Assembly (NCBI GenBank): GCA_022818135.1
Contig: JAFMSR010000002.1
Location: 53,369,594 to 53,433,593 of the forward strand
Origin: Saxidomus purpurata
Lineage: Eukaryota > Mollusca > Bivalvia > Venerida > Veneridae
Direction of reading: 5' to 3'
DNA: 64,000 nt
In this document: piece by piece, positions 42,501 through 47,690 of the stretch
How positions within the stretch are numbered: the first letter of the stretch is position 1
Layout: every line of letters starts with the position of its first letter
Notes under the pieces: model-generated
Databases searched by the model: none
Told to the model about the DNA's origin: nothing
What the model saw: only the letters and a program-made list of their open reading frames with translations
Made by a program: the position numbers and the translations under genes

Positions 42501-42666
42501 TCCACCTTATGTTTTCTTCGTTGATTTTTTGTCTAACAATGGGTGTTATTTTTTCTAAGAGTGAATATGTAGCAATATATCATACGAACCCACTCCAAGC
42601 ATCCGAAAACTCCAAAGCAACAAGTACAAAAACAAACGCTGTTGCCAACACACAAACAGACTTCAT
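5054..42666 (-). CDS. Gene A: secreted-module receptor tyrosine pseudokinase, 30-exon model
   Basis: Exons from 5' to 3': 42590-42666, 33947-34015, 31169-31269, 29949-30044, 29094-29204, 27870-28020, 25946-26100, 24880-25018, 23927-24041, 23343-23453, 22710-22915, 21820-22007, 18995-19136, 18339-18526, 17400-17574, 16745-16868, 16087-16263, 15118-15168, 13657-13693, 13176-13300, 11939-12107, 11495-11560, 10558-10730, 9956-10142, 9273-9392, 8173-8327, 7633-7755, 7258-7372, 6843-6933, 5054-5186. Lengths sum to 3,870 bp, or 1,289 residues plus stop. Domains: signal peptide 1-23; EMI-like about 26-83; two EGF-like 83-152; long beta-rich ectodomain 152-792 with many N-glycosylation sequons; FN3-like 793-903; transmembrane 914-937; juxtamembrane to about 1004; kinase about 1005-1275; short tail ending DYYFYKR. 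In the kinase domain Lys1041 is present, but HRD is HRR (1139-1141) and DFG is GFG (1159-1161). I infer a ligand-binding, signalling-by-scaffold receptor without normal phosphotransfer. Exons 2-30 join without a frame conflict; the exon 1 link is the weakest. Confidence 0.85.
5371..5661 (-). mobile_element. Retroposon-like insertion present only in copy A
   Basis: About 290 bp interrupts sequence that is continuous in copy B at about 54836 ('gtgcttata' joined to 'agtttcttgagc'). Read on the minus strand it ends in a (tatc)n tail next to the junction, as many SINE or LINE 3' ends do. The type is not identified. Confidence 0.55.
5826..5890. repeat. Short tandem repeat, 'ttgacttgacttcatataa' type
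   Basis: About three copies of a unit of about 25 bp. Copy B has a single degenerate copy near 54.98 kb, so the expansion happened in copy A. Confidence 0.7.
6020..6043. repeat. Poly-C tract
   Basis: Cytosines interrupted by one G. Copy B has only a run of six C at the same place (about 55145). Confidence 0.9.
6100..6650. repeat. Tandem repeat with unit of about 130 bp in intron 29
   Basis: Three to four diverged units share 'gtgctctataactgta', 'aattccc.t..gtactttt', 'atgct..ggacaag' and 'aaaggg.gataat'. The same array occurs in copy B at about 55.24-55.80 kb. Small reading frames inside it are by-products. Confidence 0.65.
6843..6933 (-). CDS. Gene A exon 29: kinase C-lobe
   Basis: 91 bp. 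Encodes ETPYSGKGTDLPSRLKKGERL, spread over the usual RTK 'G..P' and 'L..G.R' region, and ends PEQCDNT. Donor gtaagt, acceptor ttgtcag; a Gly codon is split with exon 28. Confidence 0.92.
7258..7372 (-). CDS. Gene A exon 28: P+1 loop and APE region
   Basis: 115 bp. Encodes ERIPIKWVAPECM (APE kept at residues 1186-1188) and DVWSYAVVLWEIFSLG. The usual SFG of 'DVWSFG' is SYA here. Donor gttagt, acceptor cactacag. Confidence 0.93.
7633..7755 (-). CDS. Gene A exon 27: catalytic loop and 'DFG' exon, degenerate
   Basis: 123 bp, 41 codons, phase 0 at both ends. It begins IVHRRLACRNILL, so the catalytic Asp of HRDLAARN is Arg while the later Asn is kept. It then reads KISGFGPQPSEED, so the Mg-binding Asp of DFG is Gly. 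The activation segment (PSEEDGGDAEKGKK) has no Tyr. Gene B encodes the same replacements. This is the strongest evidence for a pseudokinase. Confidence 0.93.
8030..8102 (-). mobile_element. tRNA-like SINE fragment in gene A intron 26
   Basis: On the minus strand it reads like a tRNA head: a D-arm-like start, an anticodon-region stretch and a B-box-like end (ccgggttctaat). Its counterpart in copy B is at about 57137-57212, so it predates the duplication. Confidence 0.45.
8173..8327 (-). CDS. Gene A exon 26: hinge to helix E
   Basis: 155 bp. Encodes the hinge IIYEYCENGTLRDYV and helix E residues DIAKGMEYLAAKG, leading straight into HRR in exon 27. Donor gtaatg, acceptor catacag; a Met codon is split with exon 25. 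Confidence 0.94.
8688..9144. mobile_element. MITE with 'agacaggtgcgatttggt' terminal inverted repeats
   Basis: 457 bp. The left end agacaggtgcgatttggt mirrors the right end accaaatcgtacccgtct, and both ends lie next to aat. The interior has repeated 'gaattaattccgaga' blocks. It is present at the same intron position in gene B (57800-58256), so it predates the duplication. Related sequence lies inside the 44-bp minisatellite (about 32.24-32.82 kb). Confidence 0.7.
9273..9392 (-). CDS. Gene A exon 25: helix C region
   Basis: 120 bp. Encodes ESFTPEDELLMKAKINF (helix C, with acidic residues where the partner Glu of the VAIK Lys is expected) and GEHPNILKFIGAVV, matching the RTK 'H.NI....GA' strand. 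Donor gtaggt, acceptor cttcacag. Confidence 0.92.
9956..10142 (-). CDS. Gene A exon 24: juxtamembrane and kinase N-lobe
   Basis: 187 bp. Encodes SELYIYGGMD, then WHINRNEVVF, then LLKNGHFANIYKAKL, where the glycine-loop pattern GxGxxG is not kept, and DYVVAKTLK with the VAIK-type Lys1041. The acceptor is taken as gctttaag; a second AG nine bases into the exon is possible without a frame change. Confidence 0.92.
10558..10730 (-). CDS. Gene A exon 23: second half of TM helix and basic juxtamembrane
   Basis: 173 bp. Begins VLGALVAVIVLM, completing the helix started in exon 22, then a strongly basic stretch (VRRAVTQKARRSR) typical of the cytoplasmic face. Donor gtaaga, acceptor aacaacag. Confidence 0.9.
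11495..11560 (-). CDS. Gene A exon 22: stalk and first half of TM helix
   Basis: 66 bp. A Thr/Asp-rich stalk (ADSTETTDNT) is followed by GLIVGVVVSIVG. The gene B equivalent is 57 bp, lacking nine in-frame bases. Confidence 0.9.
11939..12107 (-). CDS. Gene A exon 21: C-terminal half of fibronectin III-like domain
   Basis: 169 bp. Encodes ETYYASGTSKYFDILGLDAE and TDYEIALGIKL, the 'L.....Y...V' F-strand pattern of FN3. Donor gtacgt, acceptor tttatgtag. Confidence 0.9.
12190..12760. repeat. Diverged tandem repeat in gene A intron 20
   Basis: Three to four units of about 150 bp share 'gtttgaatca..cctgtgaagt', 'ccagtggttgc.....aaatagc', 'caaagggccat' and 'ccggttgaaaatcatg'. Related sequence is found at 44.69-45.09 kb and in copy B at 61.75-62.53 kb. 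Confidence 0.6.
13176..13300 (-). CDS. Gene A exon 20: N-terminal half of fibronectin III-like domain
   Basis: 125 bp. Encodes NGPENMRIEKLSSAGFRIAW and DLPEKSSCYGRAEI, the 'P....V......S..I.W..P' start of an FN3 fold. Donor gtaata, acceptor catttcag. Confidence 0.92.
13657..13693 (-). CDS. Gene A exon 19: 37-bp micro-exon
   Basis: Encodes VGPVKNLQGLEK plus one base, joining exon 18 (phase 0) to exon 20. It has exact gtaagt donor and tattgcag acceptor and is kept in gene B at 63461-63497. Confidence 0.88.
14430..15015. repeat. Tandem repeat with unit of about 155 bp in intron 18
   Basis: About three units share 'ttcaagggc.ataatccaaaa', 'cgatttggctggtt', 'gtgaagatc.gatgaaaac' and 'tgacttagagagc'. 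Confidence 0.7.
15118..15168 (-). CDS. Gene A exon 18: 51-bp ectodomain exon
   Basis: Encodes MTQQVQESVVATITPIK, phase 0 at both ends, linking the last beta-rich repeat to the FN3-like domain. Donor gtactg is weak; acceptor tttgggcag. Confidence 0.75.
16087..16263 (-). CDS. Gene A exon 17: ectodomain, Cys-containing repeat end
   Basis: 177 bp. Encodes TTDNPLCSTIEGKCFIPQQS, then NCWFIIS and AFVNVTAYNQALLTAST. The 'C....CIP' and 'V.A.N.A.L.T' patterns recur in large invertebrate surface proteins. Donor gtaagt, acceptor tactttcag. Confidence 0.88.
16290..16455. mobile_element. Palindromic MITE, 'ccggagtcgt' family, copy 2
   Basis: Ends 'aactccatttataacgac' and 'ggagttcgttac' are imperfect inverted repeats around an AT-rich interior. 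Confidence 0.5.
16745..16868 (-). CDS. Gene A exon 16: ectodomain repeat
   Basis: 124 bp. Begins IQFTASDAQSGVHKIGYAIT, a clear 'F.A.D..SG...Y...I' beta-domain motif. Donor gtaagt, acceptor cttacag; an Arg codon is split with exon 15. Confidence 0.9.
17400..17574 (-). CDS. Gene A exon 15: end of one ectodomain repeat
   Basis: 175 bp. Encodes SRVRIWVRATDAMGNKKSDS and TFDGTPPKIS, the 'V.A.D..GN....S....D.TPP' signature that closes one beta-sandwich and opens the next. Contains NAT and NYT sequons. Confidence 0.92.
18339..18526 (-). CDS. Gene A exon 14: ectodomain repeat
   Basis: 188 bp. Encodes YVHDSLDDHTGDRTRA, VLTLDDTEPTLGWTIVSPF and EKLADG. Donor gtaatg, acceptor catctag; flanked by phase-2/phase-1 junctions that restore Lys and Gly codons. 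Confidence 0.9.
18820..18985. mobile_element. Palindromic MITE, 'ccggagtcgt' family, copy 3
   Basis: Contains 'ataacgattccgg', 'aacaaactccggatataaag' and 'aaggagttcgttatatacg', the same end motifs as the copies near 4.4 and 30.1 kb. Confidence 0.55.
18995..19136 (-). CDS. Gene A exon 13: ectodomain repeat
   Basis: 142 bp. Encodes QSVRIDVIWQNHFVNTIIAD and IQDDGVLFSQ. Donor gtaaat, acceptor ctgttttcag. The 24-bp minisatellite lies in the intron just 5' of this exon. Confidence 0.88.
19225..21031. repeat. 24-bp minisatellite in gene A intron 12, about 75 units
   Basis: Unit is close to 'gtctcacagtgatgcagaagatga'. It fills about 1.8 kb. Because 24 is a multiple of three, several frames on both strands stay open and read as DESHSDAE-type (+) or HHCETHLL-type (-) repeats. 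A frame of 305 codons runs at 20136-21053 (+) and one of 496 at 19452-20942 (-). Blocks of variant units (for example 'gtagatgataagtctaacaa') recur at higher order, showing block duplications. Confidence 0.92.
21540..21778 (-). mobile_element. tRNA-derived SINE (same family as 45540-45800)
   Basis: On the minus strand a tRNA-like head (agtggtccagtggttaacgc, then a B-box-like part near 'caatcctcgg') leads into a body containing 'tttaggtctcatccgaaa' read on the plus strand. The body matches 45.54-45.80 kb closely. Confidence 0.7.
21820..22007 (-). CDS. Gene A exon 12: ectodomain repeat
   Basis: 188 bp. Begins VLMETRDIANNSRIARRLVL and includes FDDRSEITLSNKTDGQLYV. This is the 'V...D.A.N.......V..D' close of a beta repeat. 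Donor gtaagt, acceptor ttttgcag. Confidence 0.9.
22710..22915 (-). CDS. Gene A exon 11: ectodomain repeat
   Basis: 206 bp. Begins DPIEMYWSGWTDDLAGVWEY, matching the 'W.G..D..SG...Y...V' start of a repeat, then SPVFNTTVTHGKT. Donor gtatga, acceptor tttaatag. Confidence 0.9.
23343..23453 (-). CDS. Gene A exon 10: ectodomain
   Basis: 111 bp, phase 0 at both ends. Encodes VQFNFDFIAPKHCSEAGAFD and a second Cys before NEFTK. Donor gtaaag, acceptor cacctag. Confidence 0.88.
23927..24041 (-). CDS. Gene A exon 9: ectodomain
   Basis: 115 bp. Encodes LHIKFKSSSGGFQKLVNIDE and YYNGLQDIRQ. Donor gtataa, acceptor ctatttcag; a Trp codon is split with exon 8. Confidence 0.88.
24880..25018 (-). CDS. Gene A exon 8: ectodomain
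   Basis: 139 bp. Encodes RDPGSFKSYKCESGFSKDN and AVCVINDDQF with two Cys. Donor gtaaga, acceptor tgatacag. Confidence 0.88.
25946..26100 (-). CDS. Gene A exon 7: ectodomain exon whose 5' edge lies in a tandem repeat
   Basis: 155 bp. The acceptor atttccag at 26101 is the one that keeps frame with exon 6 (restores Ser). The exon then reads NQKRFNNLQFDYESYFTPP. The first nine or so codons belong to the repeat unit that continues into the intron. A later in-exon acceptor (atttacag, 26073) would break the frame. Donor gtgaga. Confidence 0.85.
26073..26650. repeat. Minisatellite of about 47 bp derived from the exon 7 splice acceptor
   Basis: Six units at 26073-26355 and about three more at 26515-26650 repeat 'ttaaatcgcttttgattgct' plus 'ggaaataaatacgtt'. 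On the minus strand several units carry a TTTCCAG-like acceptor followed by the start of exon 7. Read from the second unit's acceptor, the frame meets TAA within about ten codons, so only the first is a productive site. Confidence 0.85.
27200..27725. repeat. Direct duplication of about 150 bp in gene A intron 6
   Basis: Blocks near 27340-27490 and 27580-27725 share 'tttataacgttacgtca', 'gagagtcgtct', 'gccagaccg.ttttcc' and 'ccgatccgatatgcaag'. An adjacent 'gagcacg.ggtt' motif occurs twice near 27.21 and 27.30 kb. Confidence 0.65.
27870..28020 (-). CDS. Gene A exon 6: first exon after the EGF modules
   Basis: 151 bp. Encodes DSDHEELRPTVGKSNVTLSH, DFMFILEGLEDE and LDIIW. Donor gtaagt, acceptor ctctgacag. 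Confidence 0.9.
29094..29204 (-). CDS. Gene A exon 5: EGF-like module 2
   Basis: 111 bp. Reads TCSYKRPCYPGDCTSGTDCT then CESGF.....DGC, giving six Cys in EGF-like spacing. It is flanked by phase-1 introns, usual for EGF exon shuffling. Donor gtaaga, acceptor cattcag. Confidence 0.92.
29949..30044 (-). CDS. Gene A exon 4: EGF-like module 1
   Basis: 96 bp. Reads ICRPSCKNNGKCTKPNVCDC then SAGQFC, six Cys with the 'C..NG.C' EGF signature, flanked by phase-1 introns. Donor gtaagt, acceptor ctttcag. Confidence 0.93.
30127..30275. mobile_element. Palindromic MITE, 'ccggagtcgt' family, copy 4
   Basis: Ends 'tatataacgaac' and 'aagttcgctaaatccggag' and the internal 'gggcccagataatgtg' match the copy at 43.62 kb. 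It lies right beside the next MITE. Confidence 0.6.
30279..30736. mobile_element. MITE with 'cctaatttccagacaactgg' inverted ends
   Basis: 458 bp. The left end is the near reverse complement of the right end 'ggcctattgtccggaaatta'. The interior repeats 'cggcctatacg'. No transposase, so non-autonomous. Confidence 0.65.
31169..31269 (-). CDS. Gene A exon 3: EMI-like module, second part
   Basis: 101 bp. Encodes GCSYWRSYWRTTYYYQSQC, then ITGWTHNGDHNCNI. The 'QC..GW' end followed by 'CN...C...C.N.G.C' is the usual transition from EMI-like to EGF modules. Donor gtaagt, acceptor catctacag. Confidence 0.88.
31624..31925 (+). mobile_element. tRNA-derived SINE inside the 44-bp minisatellite
   Basis: The tRNA-like head has an A-box-like 'tggtccagtggttacgc' and a B-box-like 'cgattctaatacc', followed by a body of about 230 bp. 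Minisatellite units flank it on both sides. Confidence 0.75.
32236..32815. mobile_element. MITE-related sequence of the 8688-9144 family, nested in the minisatellite
   Basis: Blocks such as 'gcgatttgctaattctgaat', 'gaattgattcatagaagcac' and 'ttcggaattaattcc' match the intronic MITE of genes A and B, and it ends near 'caaatcgtacccgtctt'. It appears as two partial or rearranged copies. Confidence 0.65.
33947..34015 (-). CDS. Gene A exon 2: EMI-like module, first part
   Basis: 69 bp. Encodes HFQNVRRSRRNETRHCACWY and WW, a basic stretch followed by the Cys/Trp cluster continued in exon 3. Donor gtaagt, acceptor gtatttcag. The leading single base needs a two-base overhang from exon 1. Confidence 0.85.
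35108..35195 (+). mobile_element. tRNA-like sequence (SINE head or tRNA pseudogene)
   Basis: A-box-like 'tggtgtaatgggctac' and B-box-like 'gagttcgaatccc' are present, with a long variable region between them. The acceptor stem does not pair, so a working tRNA is unlikely. Confidence 0.45.
35560..36075. repeat. Diverged repeat rich in 'gggtcaaaagtcaaggtcaa'
   Basis: Two to three units mix 'gaccttgacc'-type blocks with 'ccaagtttg.tcaaat'. The same style occurs at 37.29-37.95 kb. Confidence 0.45.
36165..36335. repeat. Tandem repeat of about 25 bp ('tcgtgtattctagtattata')
   Basis: About seven diverged head-to-tail units. Confidence 0.85.
36563..36593. repeat. (AAT)n microsatellite
   Basis: About ten uninterrupted aat trinucleotides. 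Confidence 0.95.
37290..37960. repeat. Tandem repeat 'gacccaagtttcatgaaaat' type
   Basis: Units of about 120 bp share 'tttgacc.aagtttcat.a.a', 'tccttcaa', and 'ctatgacctttgac'-like blocks. A second pair of units sits at 37.72-37.95 kb ('aagttacagcccaggcacaa'). Confidence 0.6.
37960..38860 (+). mobile_element. Relic of a Tigger/pogo-type DNA transposon
   Basis: A short frame at 38441-38689 contains KRKALSLEERVCVIKAFE and TQIQQTIKRKAEYL, the N-terminal helix-turn-helix of the CENP-B/Tigger transposase family. The catalytic DDE domain is missing. Both flanks carry related 'gcggtcacctgtatataacg' and 'agtggtcacctgtctatagt' motifs expected of subterminal repeats. It is an internally deleted, inactive copy. 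Confidence 0.68.
41030..41250. repeat. CG-motif-rich dispersed repeat
   Basis: An unusual density of 'gcgaaaacacga' and 'tttcgaattttcgac' motifs, plus 'gccgggcacggcag', sets it apart from its AT-rich surroundings. It probably belongs to a dispersed MITE-like repeat. Frames crossing it on both strands are not considered genes. Confidence 0.4.
41549..42135. repeat. Nested palindromes built on 'gaatacagctcc'
   Basis: A near-perfect 28-bp hairpin at 41564-41591 centres on ccccgggg. A larger inverted pair joins 41584-41620 with about 42056-42092 (shared 'ggtgcacattaacgaataca' and its complement). In all, 'gagctgtattcg' or its complement occurs about ten times. Confidence 0.75.
42590..42666 (-). 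CDS. Gene A exon 1: signal peptide
   Basis: ATG at 42664-42666 opens MKSVCVLATAFVFVLVALEF then SDAWSG, a textbook signal peptide with probable cleavage after SDA. A TATA box lies about 90 bp upstream. Splicing at AG/TGG... with donor gttcgt (exon end 42590) gives the two-base overhang that exon 2 needs and restores Gly. The stronger-looking donor gtatga (exon end 42586) would be out of phase with exon 2 unless a small exon is missing. Confidence 0.62.
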
Positions 42667-42755
42667 CTTTCGTTTACACAATACAACTGTCCTAAAAACG
42701 CATAGCAGGCTTGCTCTGGCAACCTCCAAATTGAGCTTTGGGCGGAAGTTTTAGT

Positions 42756-42763
42756 TATTTATA
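42756..42763 (-). promoter_or_regulatory. TATA box of gene A
   Basis: TATAAATA on the minus strand, about 90 bases upstream of the signal-peptide ATG. This spacing leaves a short 5' UTR of about 60 bases. It is the only such box close to the start. Confidence 0.6.
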
Positions 42764-43611
42764 CATAACTCATAAGACGGAAGTTTTGAAGAGCGACTGG
42801 GCAATCCTTTCGCTCAGATATTCATATTATCAGCAATACAATCGTCTTTGTACTTAAGCTTCTTCTTCTTTTTACAGTTTCACCCTCGAGATTCAATATT
42901 CACGTTCTCATTTTTTTAAGACAAAAAAAGTTGTTTTTTTTTAAACAAAATACTGAAGAAACTTGCACGTAATTAACACCGGGGGTTTACTATATACAAC
43001 TGTACTTGAAACTAGCTTAAGACAAAGAAATATCTTCTCTTGTTTAAGTGGACAGTAGCAACATATTTAATGTTATACCAAGATACTTATAAATAAACAA
43101 CTACACTACATAATTCAATGTACTTTGCATAAGCCTCCATAAATCAGAAAAAATAAACTGCGGTGGCAGGGTTGGCGGTTCTAACTGAAAAAAAATCATG
43201 AATTGCGATCTATATTAACAGGGACATCGGTCATGGACAATTGATCTCTAAGACATGACACCTTCGGATTCCCGGTCACAAGGTCGAAAGTTAAGGTCAT
43301 GAATAATAGGAATAATAAGTACAGCTGTCATACAAAATCACTCAAATAGACTATTTTCTTTTCAAAATATTTTAATGTCATTAACATATTTGTAAAGTCA
43401 AGATAGTGTTTGTAACTTTTCAAAACTAACTGCACAGCGAATGTATCTTTTATAGTGTTTTCATAGTTCACAAAACGGTGAAAGTATTCTACGTTCTATA
43501 AAAAAGATAATCAACTTGCATACTAATTTTTTTACCAAAATTTGAAAAAAAGTTTGAAAGGTTGAAAAAGAACTTAAGACTTAATTACATTCTAGAAAGA
43601 GCTATCTGAAA

Positions 43612-43705
43612 TAAAACAAAGAAGGGAAGATGGGCCCAGAAAATGTGTTAGTTTTATCCGGAATTTCGCTATATCCAGAGTCGTTAAATACGGGGTTTAG
43701 TGTAA
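43612..43705. mobile_element. Palindromic MITE, 'ccggagtcgt' family, copy 5 (partial)
   Basis: Contains 'gggcccagaaaatgtg', 'atccggaatttcgctatatc' and 'cagagtcgtta', matching the 30.13 kb copy. The other arm is missing or decayed. Confidence 0.55.
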
Positions 43706-44689
43706 GTCTTTTCTACTTTGAACGTTCTTGTACAGGAATGATATAAGAAAACATCCATGTTTATTATGAAACGTACACTTCTTTTTCTTCCTTCTGACTT
43801 TATAAGGCCTAGTCTTTTGTCATGTATTGGTGTCTATCACCGCCCATAATGCTGTTAAACTTGAAGCGTACACGGATACTCTTCAATGGGGTTTTCGCCT
43901 TAATCAGTAGAATTTTGTATAACTTGTAAACGTAACTCATTGATACAAAACTATGCAAATGATTCCTAAATTAGTGATGCATTGAATACACGAAATTGTC
44001 AAATTTCATGAAGTACATTTTACATGTAAGGATACGTATTTAAACTTTATATACTGTATTTAAAATTGAGCCTGGGAACTAACATTGCGTAAACGTGAAT
44101 AGGCAAAATATGATTCTTCTACGGATACAACTGATTTTGCCAGACAAATAACACATGTTTCTAAATTGTACAGAGTCTTTGCTCATATCTATGTAATATA
44201 AATTGTTAAAGTCTTCAGTACTGGCAAGCAAGGAAAAGCCGGTAGATTTTGCATGTTATTTTTCGTTTATTTTAGAAATAGATTAGACAGAATAAAAACG
44301 TTGACTATTTTGCAAATCTTGGCCTTGACCTCGGTCTGTGGAGATAAATTTTGTTTACATTGGTCGCGCATGCTCGTAAGTATGAGGCCTTAAAAGGGGT
44401 ACTTAGAGCACACGAAAAATGGGCATTACAGCAGGCTTTTCCTTGCTTGCCAGTAGTCCGACCTGACGTTTAAAATAGTTTAACATAATCTTTCAAACAT
44501 TCGTTATTTGTCAATCATGATACAAATGTCATGTACAATAGGCAAACGACAATTGGACTGTTTCCTAAATCAAAACACTCTTTCGAAGAGACAATATTTA
44601 TAATATTATTAAAGACATAGCGCGGCCTACTTTCAGAGAGCTTACAGTTACGTGACAAACAAGAGTCATCACCTACGCTGAGGCAATGC

Positions 44690-45090
44690 TTCTGTGTGAA
44701 GGTAAGAAAGGGCTATAATTCAATAACAAATCATTAAATCAGAAAAAAAATCCTTAAATCAGAAAAGCAGGTAATATGTCTATCCCATCTTGTTAATTTT
44801 CCATTCAGTATTGTAAAATCCCTGCTTATGGTGGCTGAGAAATAGCGCCAACATGAAGGTATGTGAAAGGCAATCAAAGGGCAATAATTCCGTAAAACAC
44901 TGAGCTGTAACATGCTGATAATTTGCGGATTTCCACTTGGTAATAAAACAGTCTATGAAATTTCTTTGAATTCAAGTCTGTGGTTCCTGAGAAATACCCA
45001 GGACAAGAATGCAGACGTGCTATATATATTCACTACTGTATATGAGCATATAATGAAAGGGCCACAATTCAGTATGAAACAAGACATTAC
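44690..45090. repeat. Diverged repeat related to gene A intron 20 repeats
   Basis: 'gctgagaaatagcgccaaca', 'caaagggcaataattc' and 'gaaagggccacaattcagta' resemble the 12.2-12.8 kb units. Confidence 0.5.
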
Positions 45091-45539
45091 ACGGTGGTAG
45101 AAGGGAATGCCAGACACACTGCATTCCACACAGAGAGCAGTTAATTATCAATGGAAATTGGCACATTTATTTAATTATGTGCTGACAATAGGAACTTTAT
45201 TTTGTTCCAAGTTTCTTGGAGCGTATATAATTAACTTAGCAATTTTGTACTGAATGGAAATGTAAACAGAAAAAACTTATAAAGGAGAACCTATCAGACA
45301 CTACAAAATACCTGCTAAAAAAGCAATTAATTTCAAAGACAATATCTTGAATGACCGGCTTAATCACCTATGAAATTGACAAATGTGAGTAAACTTATAT
45401 ATCATTTTTGTCGGCTGCTCAGATCGGCTATGGCTGTATGTTGACAATCAATGATGATTCACTCACTCGGTTTAAATTTAGATAGCAGGATCTCACTGCC
45501 TCGGTATGAATGTATGTATTTAAGATTTTTATCATTGGT

Positions 45540-45800
45540 ACCGAATTCACCCTTTCACCAACGAACCCAGAAGAGTTTAGTAATTAACTTATTTTAGGTA
45601 TCGGGGAATAGTGCAAGATACAGAACGTGTCCCGTTCCAGAGACATCCCCTGGTTCTTTAAAATGCCCGGTGTACAGCACTGATACATCGGATCTCGCTT
45701 TTAGGTCTCATCCGAAAAAAACATTCGTTATGTTAGCGAAGGAGCGGAGGATCGAACCTGCGATCTCTGGATTACAAGTCAAGCCTCGGTAGTGATTGCT
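45540..45800 (-). mobile_element. tRNA-derived SINE
   Basis: A B-box-like 'ggatcgaacctgcgat' on the plus strand (T-arm of a minus-strand tRNA-like head) adjoins a body with 'tttaggtctcatccgaaaaa' and 'ggtgtacagcactgatacat', shared with 21.54-21.78 kb. Confidence 0.7.
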
Positions 45801-45984
45801 GCGAGTTTAAATAGTAAAATAGATTAATTGCCTATATTTTTAACCAGCTCATCACAGTGTATAATTCCTATCATTTATTCAGCCAAACTGTAAACAGTAA
45901 GTAGAGTCTGCCGCCCAGTGCGATAGAATCGTTCATATAACTAGATAAAGAAAGTCAAGGTGAAAGCAGCAGTTTGAAGTTTGC

Positions 45985-46705
45985 ATAATATTCAACATTC
46001 AATATTCAACCTTAGTGAATGTCGTGCAGACCATTTCGACATTCAACATTCATTTCAACATTCGGGAATGTCTTGCAGACCATTTCAACAATCAGCATTC
46101 GTTTCAACATTCGTGAATGTCGGCCGTTTCGATGTTCAACATTCATTTCAACATTTGCGAATGTAGTGCATACCATTTCGACATTCAACATTTCGTTTTA
46201 CCACTCGTGATTAGCTTTGTTCAACATTCATTTCAATTTTAGCGAATGCCGTGCAGACCATCTCGAATTTCAACATTCGTTTCAACATTCGTGAATGTCG
46301 ATCGATTCGACGTTCAACATTCATTTCAGCATTAGCGAATGTCGTGCAGACAATCTCGACGTTCAACAATCATTTCAATATTCCCGAATGTCGTGCAGAC
46401 CATTTTGACATTCGTGAATGTCGACCGTTTCGAAGTTCAACATTCATTTCAACATTCACAAAGGTCGTAAAGACCCAATTGGACGTTCATTATTCATTAA
46501 TCATTCGCGAATGTCGTGCAGACCATTCGACATTCAACATCGAAAGTTGAAATGAATGTTGAATGTCGAAATGGTCTGCACGGCATTCGCGAATATTGGA
46601 ATGAATGTTGAACGTCTAAACGGTCTGCACGACATATGCGAATGTTGAAACGAATGTTGAATGTCGAATTGGTCTGCACGACATTCACGGAGGTTTAATG
46701 TTGAA
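45985..46705. repeat. Minisatellite with an internal orientation switch (inverted array)
   Basis: Units of about 47 bp ('tttcaacattcgtgaatgtc' plus 'gtgcagaccatttcgacattcaacattc') run in one orientation from 45985 to about 46538, then in reverse complement from about 46545 to 46705. Each unit also holds short palindromes such as cattcgcgaatg. Confidence 0.9.
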
Positions 46706-46749
46706 TATCGTGCCAACTTCACACTGCTGGTGAAAGCTATACCTGCCTA

Positions 46750-46960
46750 ATCGCCTCAATGGTCAAATGGTTAGAGTCACTGTCGTAAAATCACTGTCAC
46801 CTCTCATAGATTGATTCAGGGTCATGGATTCGCGCCCTGATATCGACCATGTCTTTTAATGTGAGAAAGTTGGCAATTCCTTACGACGGATAGGGATCTA
46901 GTACAGGTTCTTCCAAGGAACGATGGTTAGGTAAACTGTTCGCCTTTTGTGCTTAGTCAA
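46750..46960 (+). mobile_element. tRNA-derived SINE
   Basis: A-box-like 'tggtcaaatggttagagtca' and B-box-like 'ggattcgcgccctg', then a body with 'gatctagtacaggttcttcc'. The head lies directly beside the inverted minisatellite. Confidence 0.6.
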
Positions 46961-47624
46961 ACGCGAGTGACTATCTTATTATTAACTCTGAAAATGTATT
47001 TATATTGTATGATTTAAAAAAAATAAACGTAAGTATTTGATATGACTGTTTCACTATATTAAATGAATTGATTAATGAAACCTGAATTTGTAACGTGGCA
47101 GGATATTACCGTCCTGTTGGTTTAAAAATAGGCTAAAATATACACTAAGGAAAATATCATCTATACAATTCTAGGAAACGGATCCATTAATAGAAAATAA
47201 ATACAAATTTACCGCAACTTTCATACATACACAGTCATGTACAGTGTATCTGCATTGTATTCATGAAAACAATTGAACGTCCGATAAGGAACAAAAATTG
47301 AGTACTGCGGTTTTTATTGGAAAACATATTGACCCCTCCCACTTTCTTAGTATTTGACATTACGTCTAACGGCCTTGACTTAAAGTGCACGTATCAGCTG
47401 ATCATTTCAGGGTAGGGAAATTTAAAACACTCAGTTTCATTCTCTCATTTCATGTATAACATTATATACAAACTATTTTTGGATCTAGCATAATTCAAAA
47501 GATAATTTGCAAGGATGAATTTAGGCTGTTTTATTTATTTCAACGAATAATAATTTTCATCAATAAAATGTAGAAATATAAGTATATCAACAAAGTTTAT
47601 AAATGTATGTAAAACATCTTGAAA

Positions 47625-47690
47625 GCCGCTCGCTTGTGATCCTTGGTCGGAGTCGAACATCTGACCGCGTGGTCAAAGTCAGATTATGAC
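47625..47690 (-). mobile_element. tRNA-like fragment
   Basis: Minus strand reads 'gaccacgcggtcagatgttcgactcc', an anticodon-arm and T-arm-like stretch. Short and isolated. Confidence 0.35.

Larger units (their letters stand above)
34016..42589 (-). other. Gene A intron 1, 8.6 kb, repeat-filled
   Basis: No further exon could be supported. It holds a tRNA-like segment (35108-35195), 'agtttcatgaaaatccttca' repeats, a 25-bp tandem repeat (36165-36335), a Tigger/pogo relic (37960-38860), a CG-motif repeat (about 41.03-41.25 kb) and nested palindromes (41.55-42.13 kb). A short missing exon cannot be ruled out. Confidence 0.55.

Noticed and set aside
45985..46705. CRISPR-like array
   Set aside because: Units are contiguous diverged repeats without unique spacers, in a eukaryotic context.
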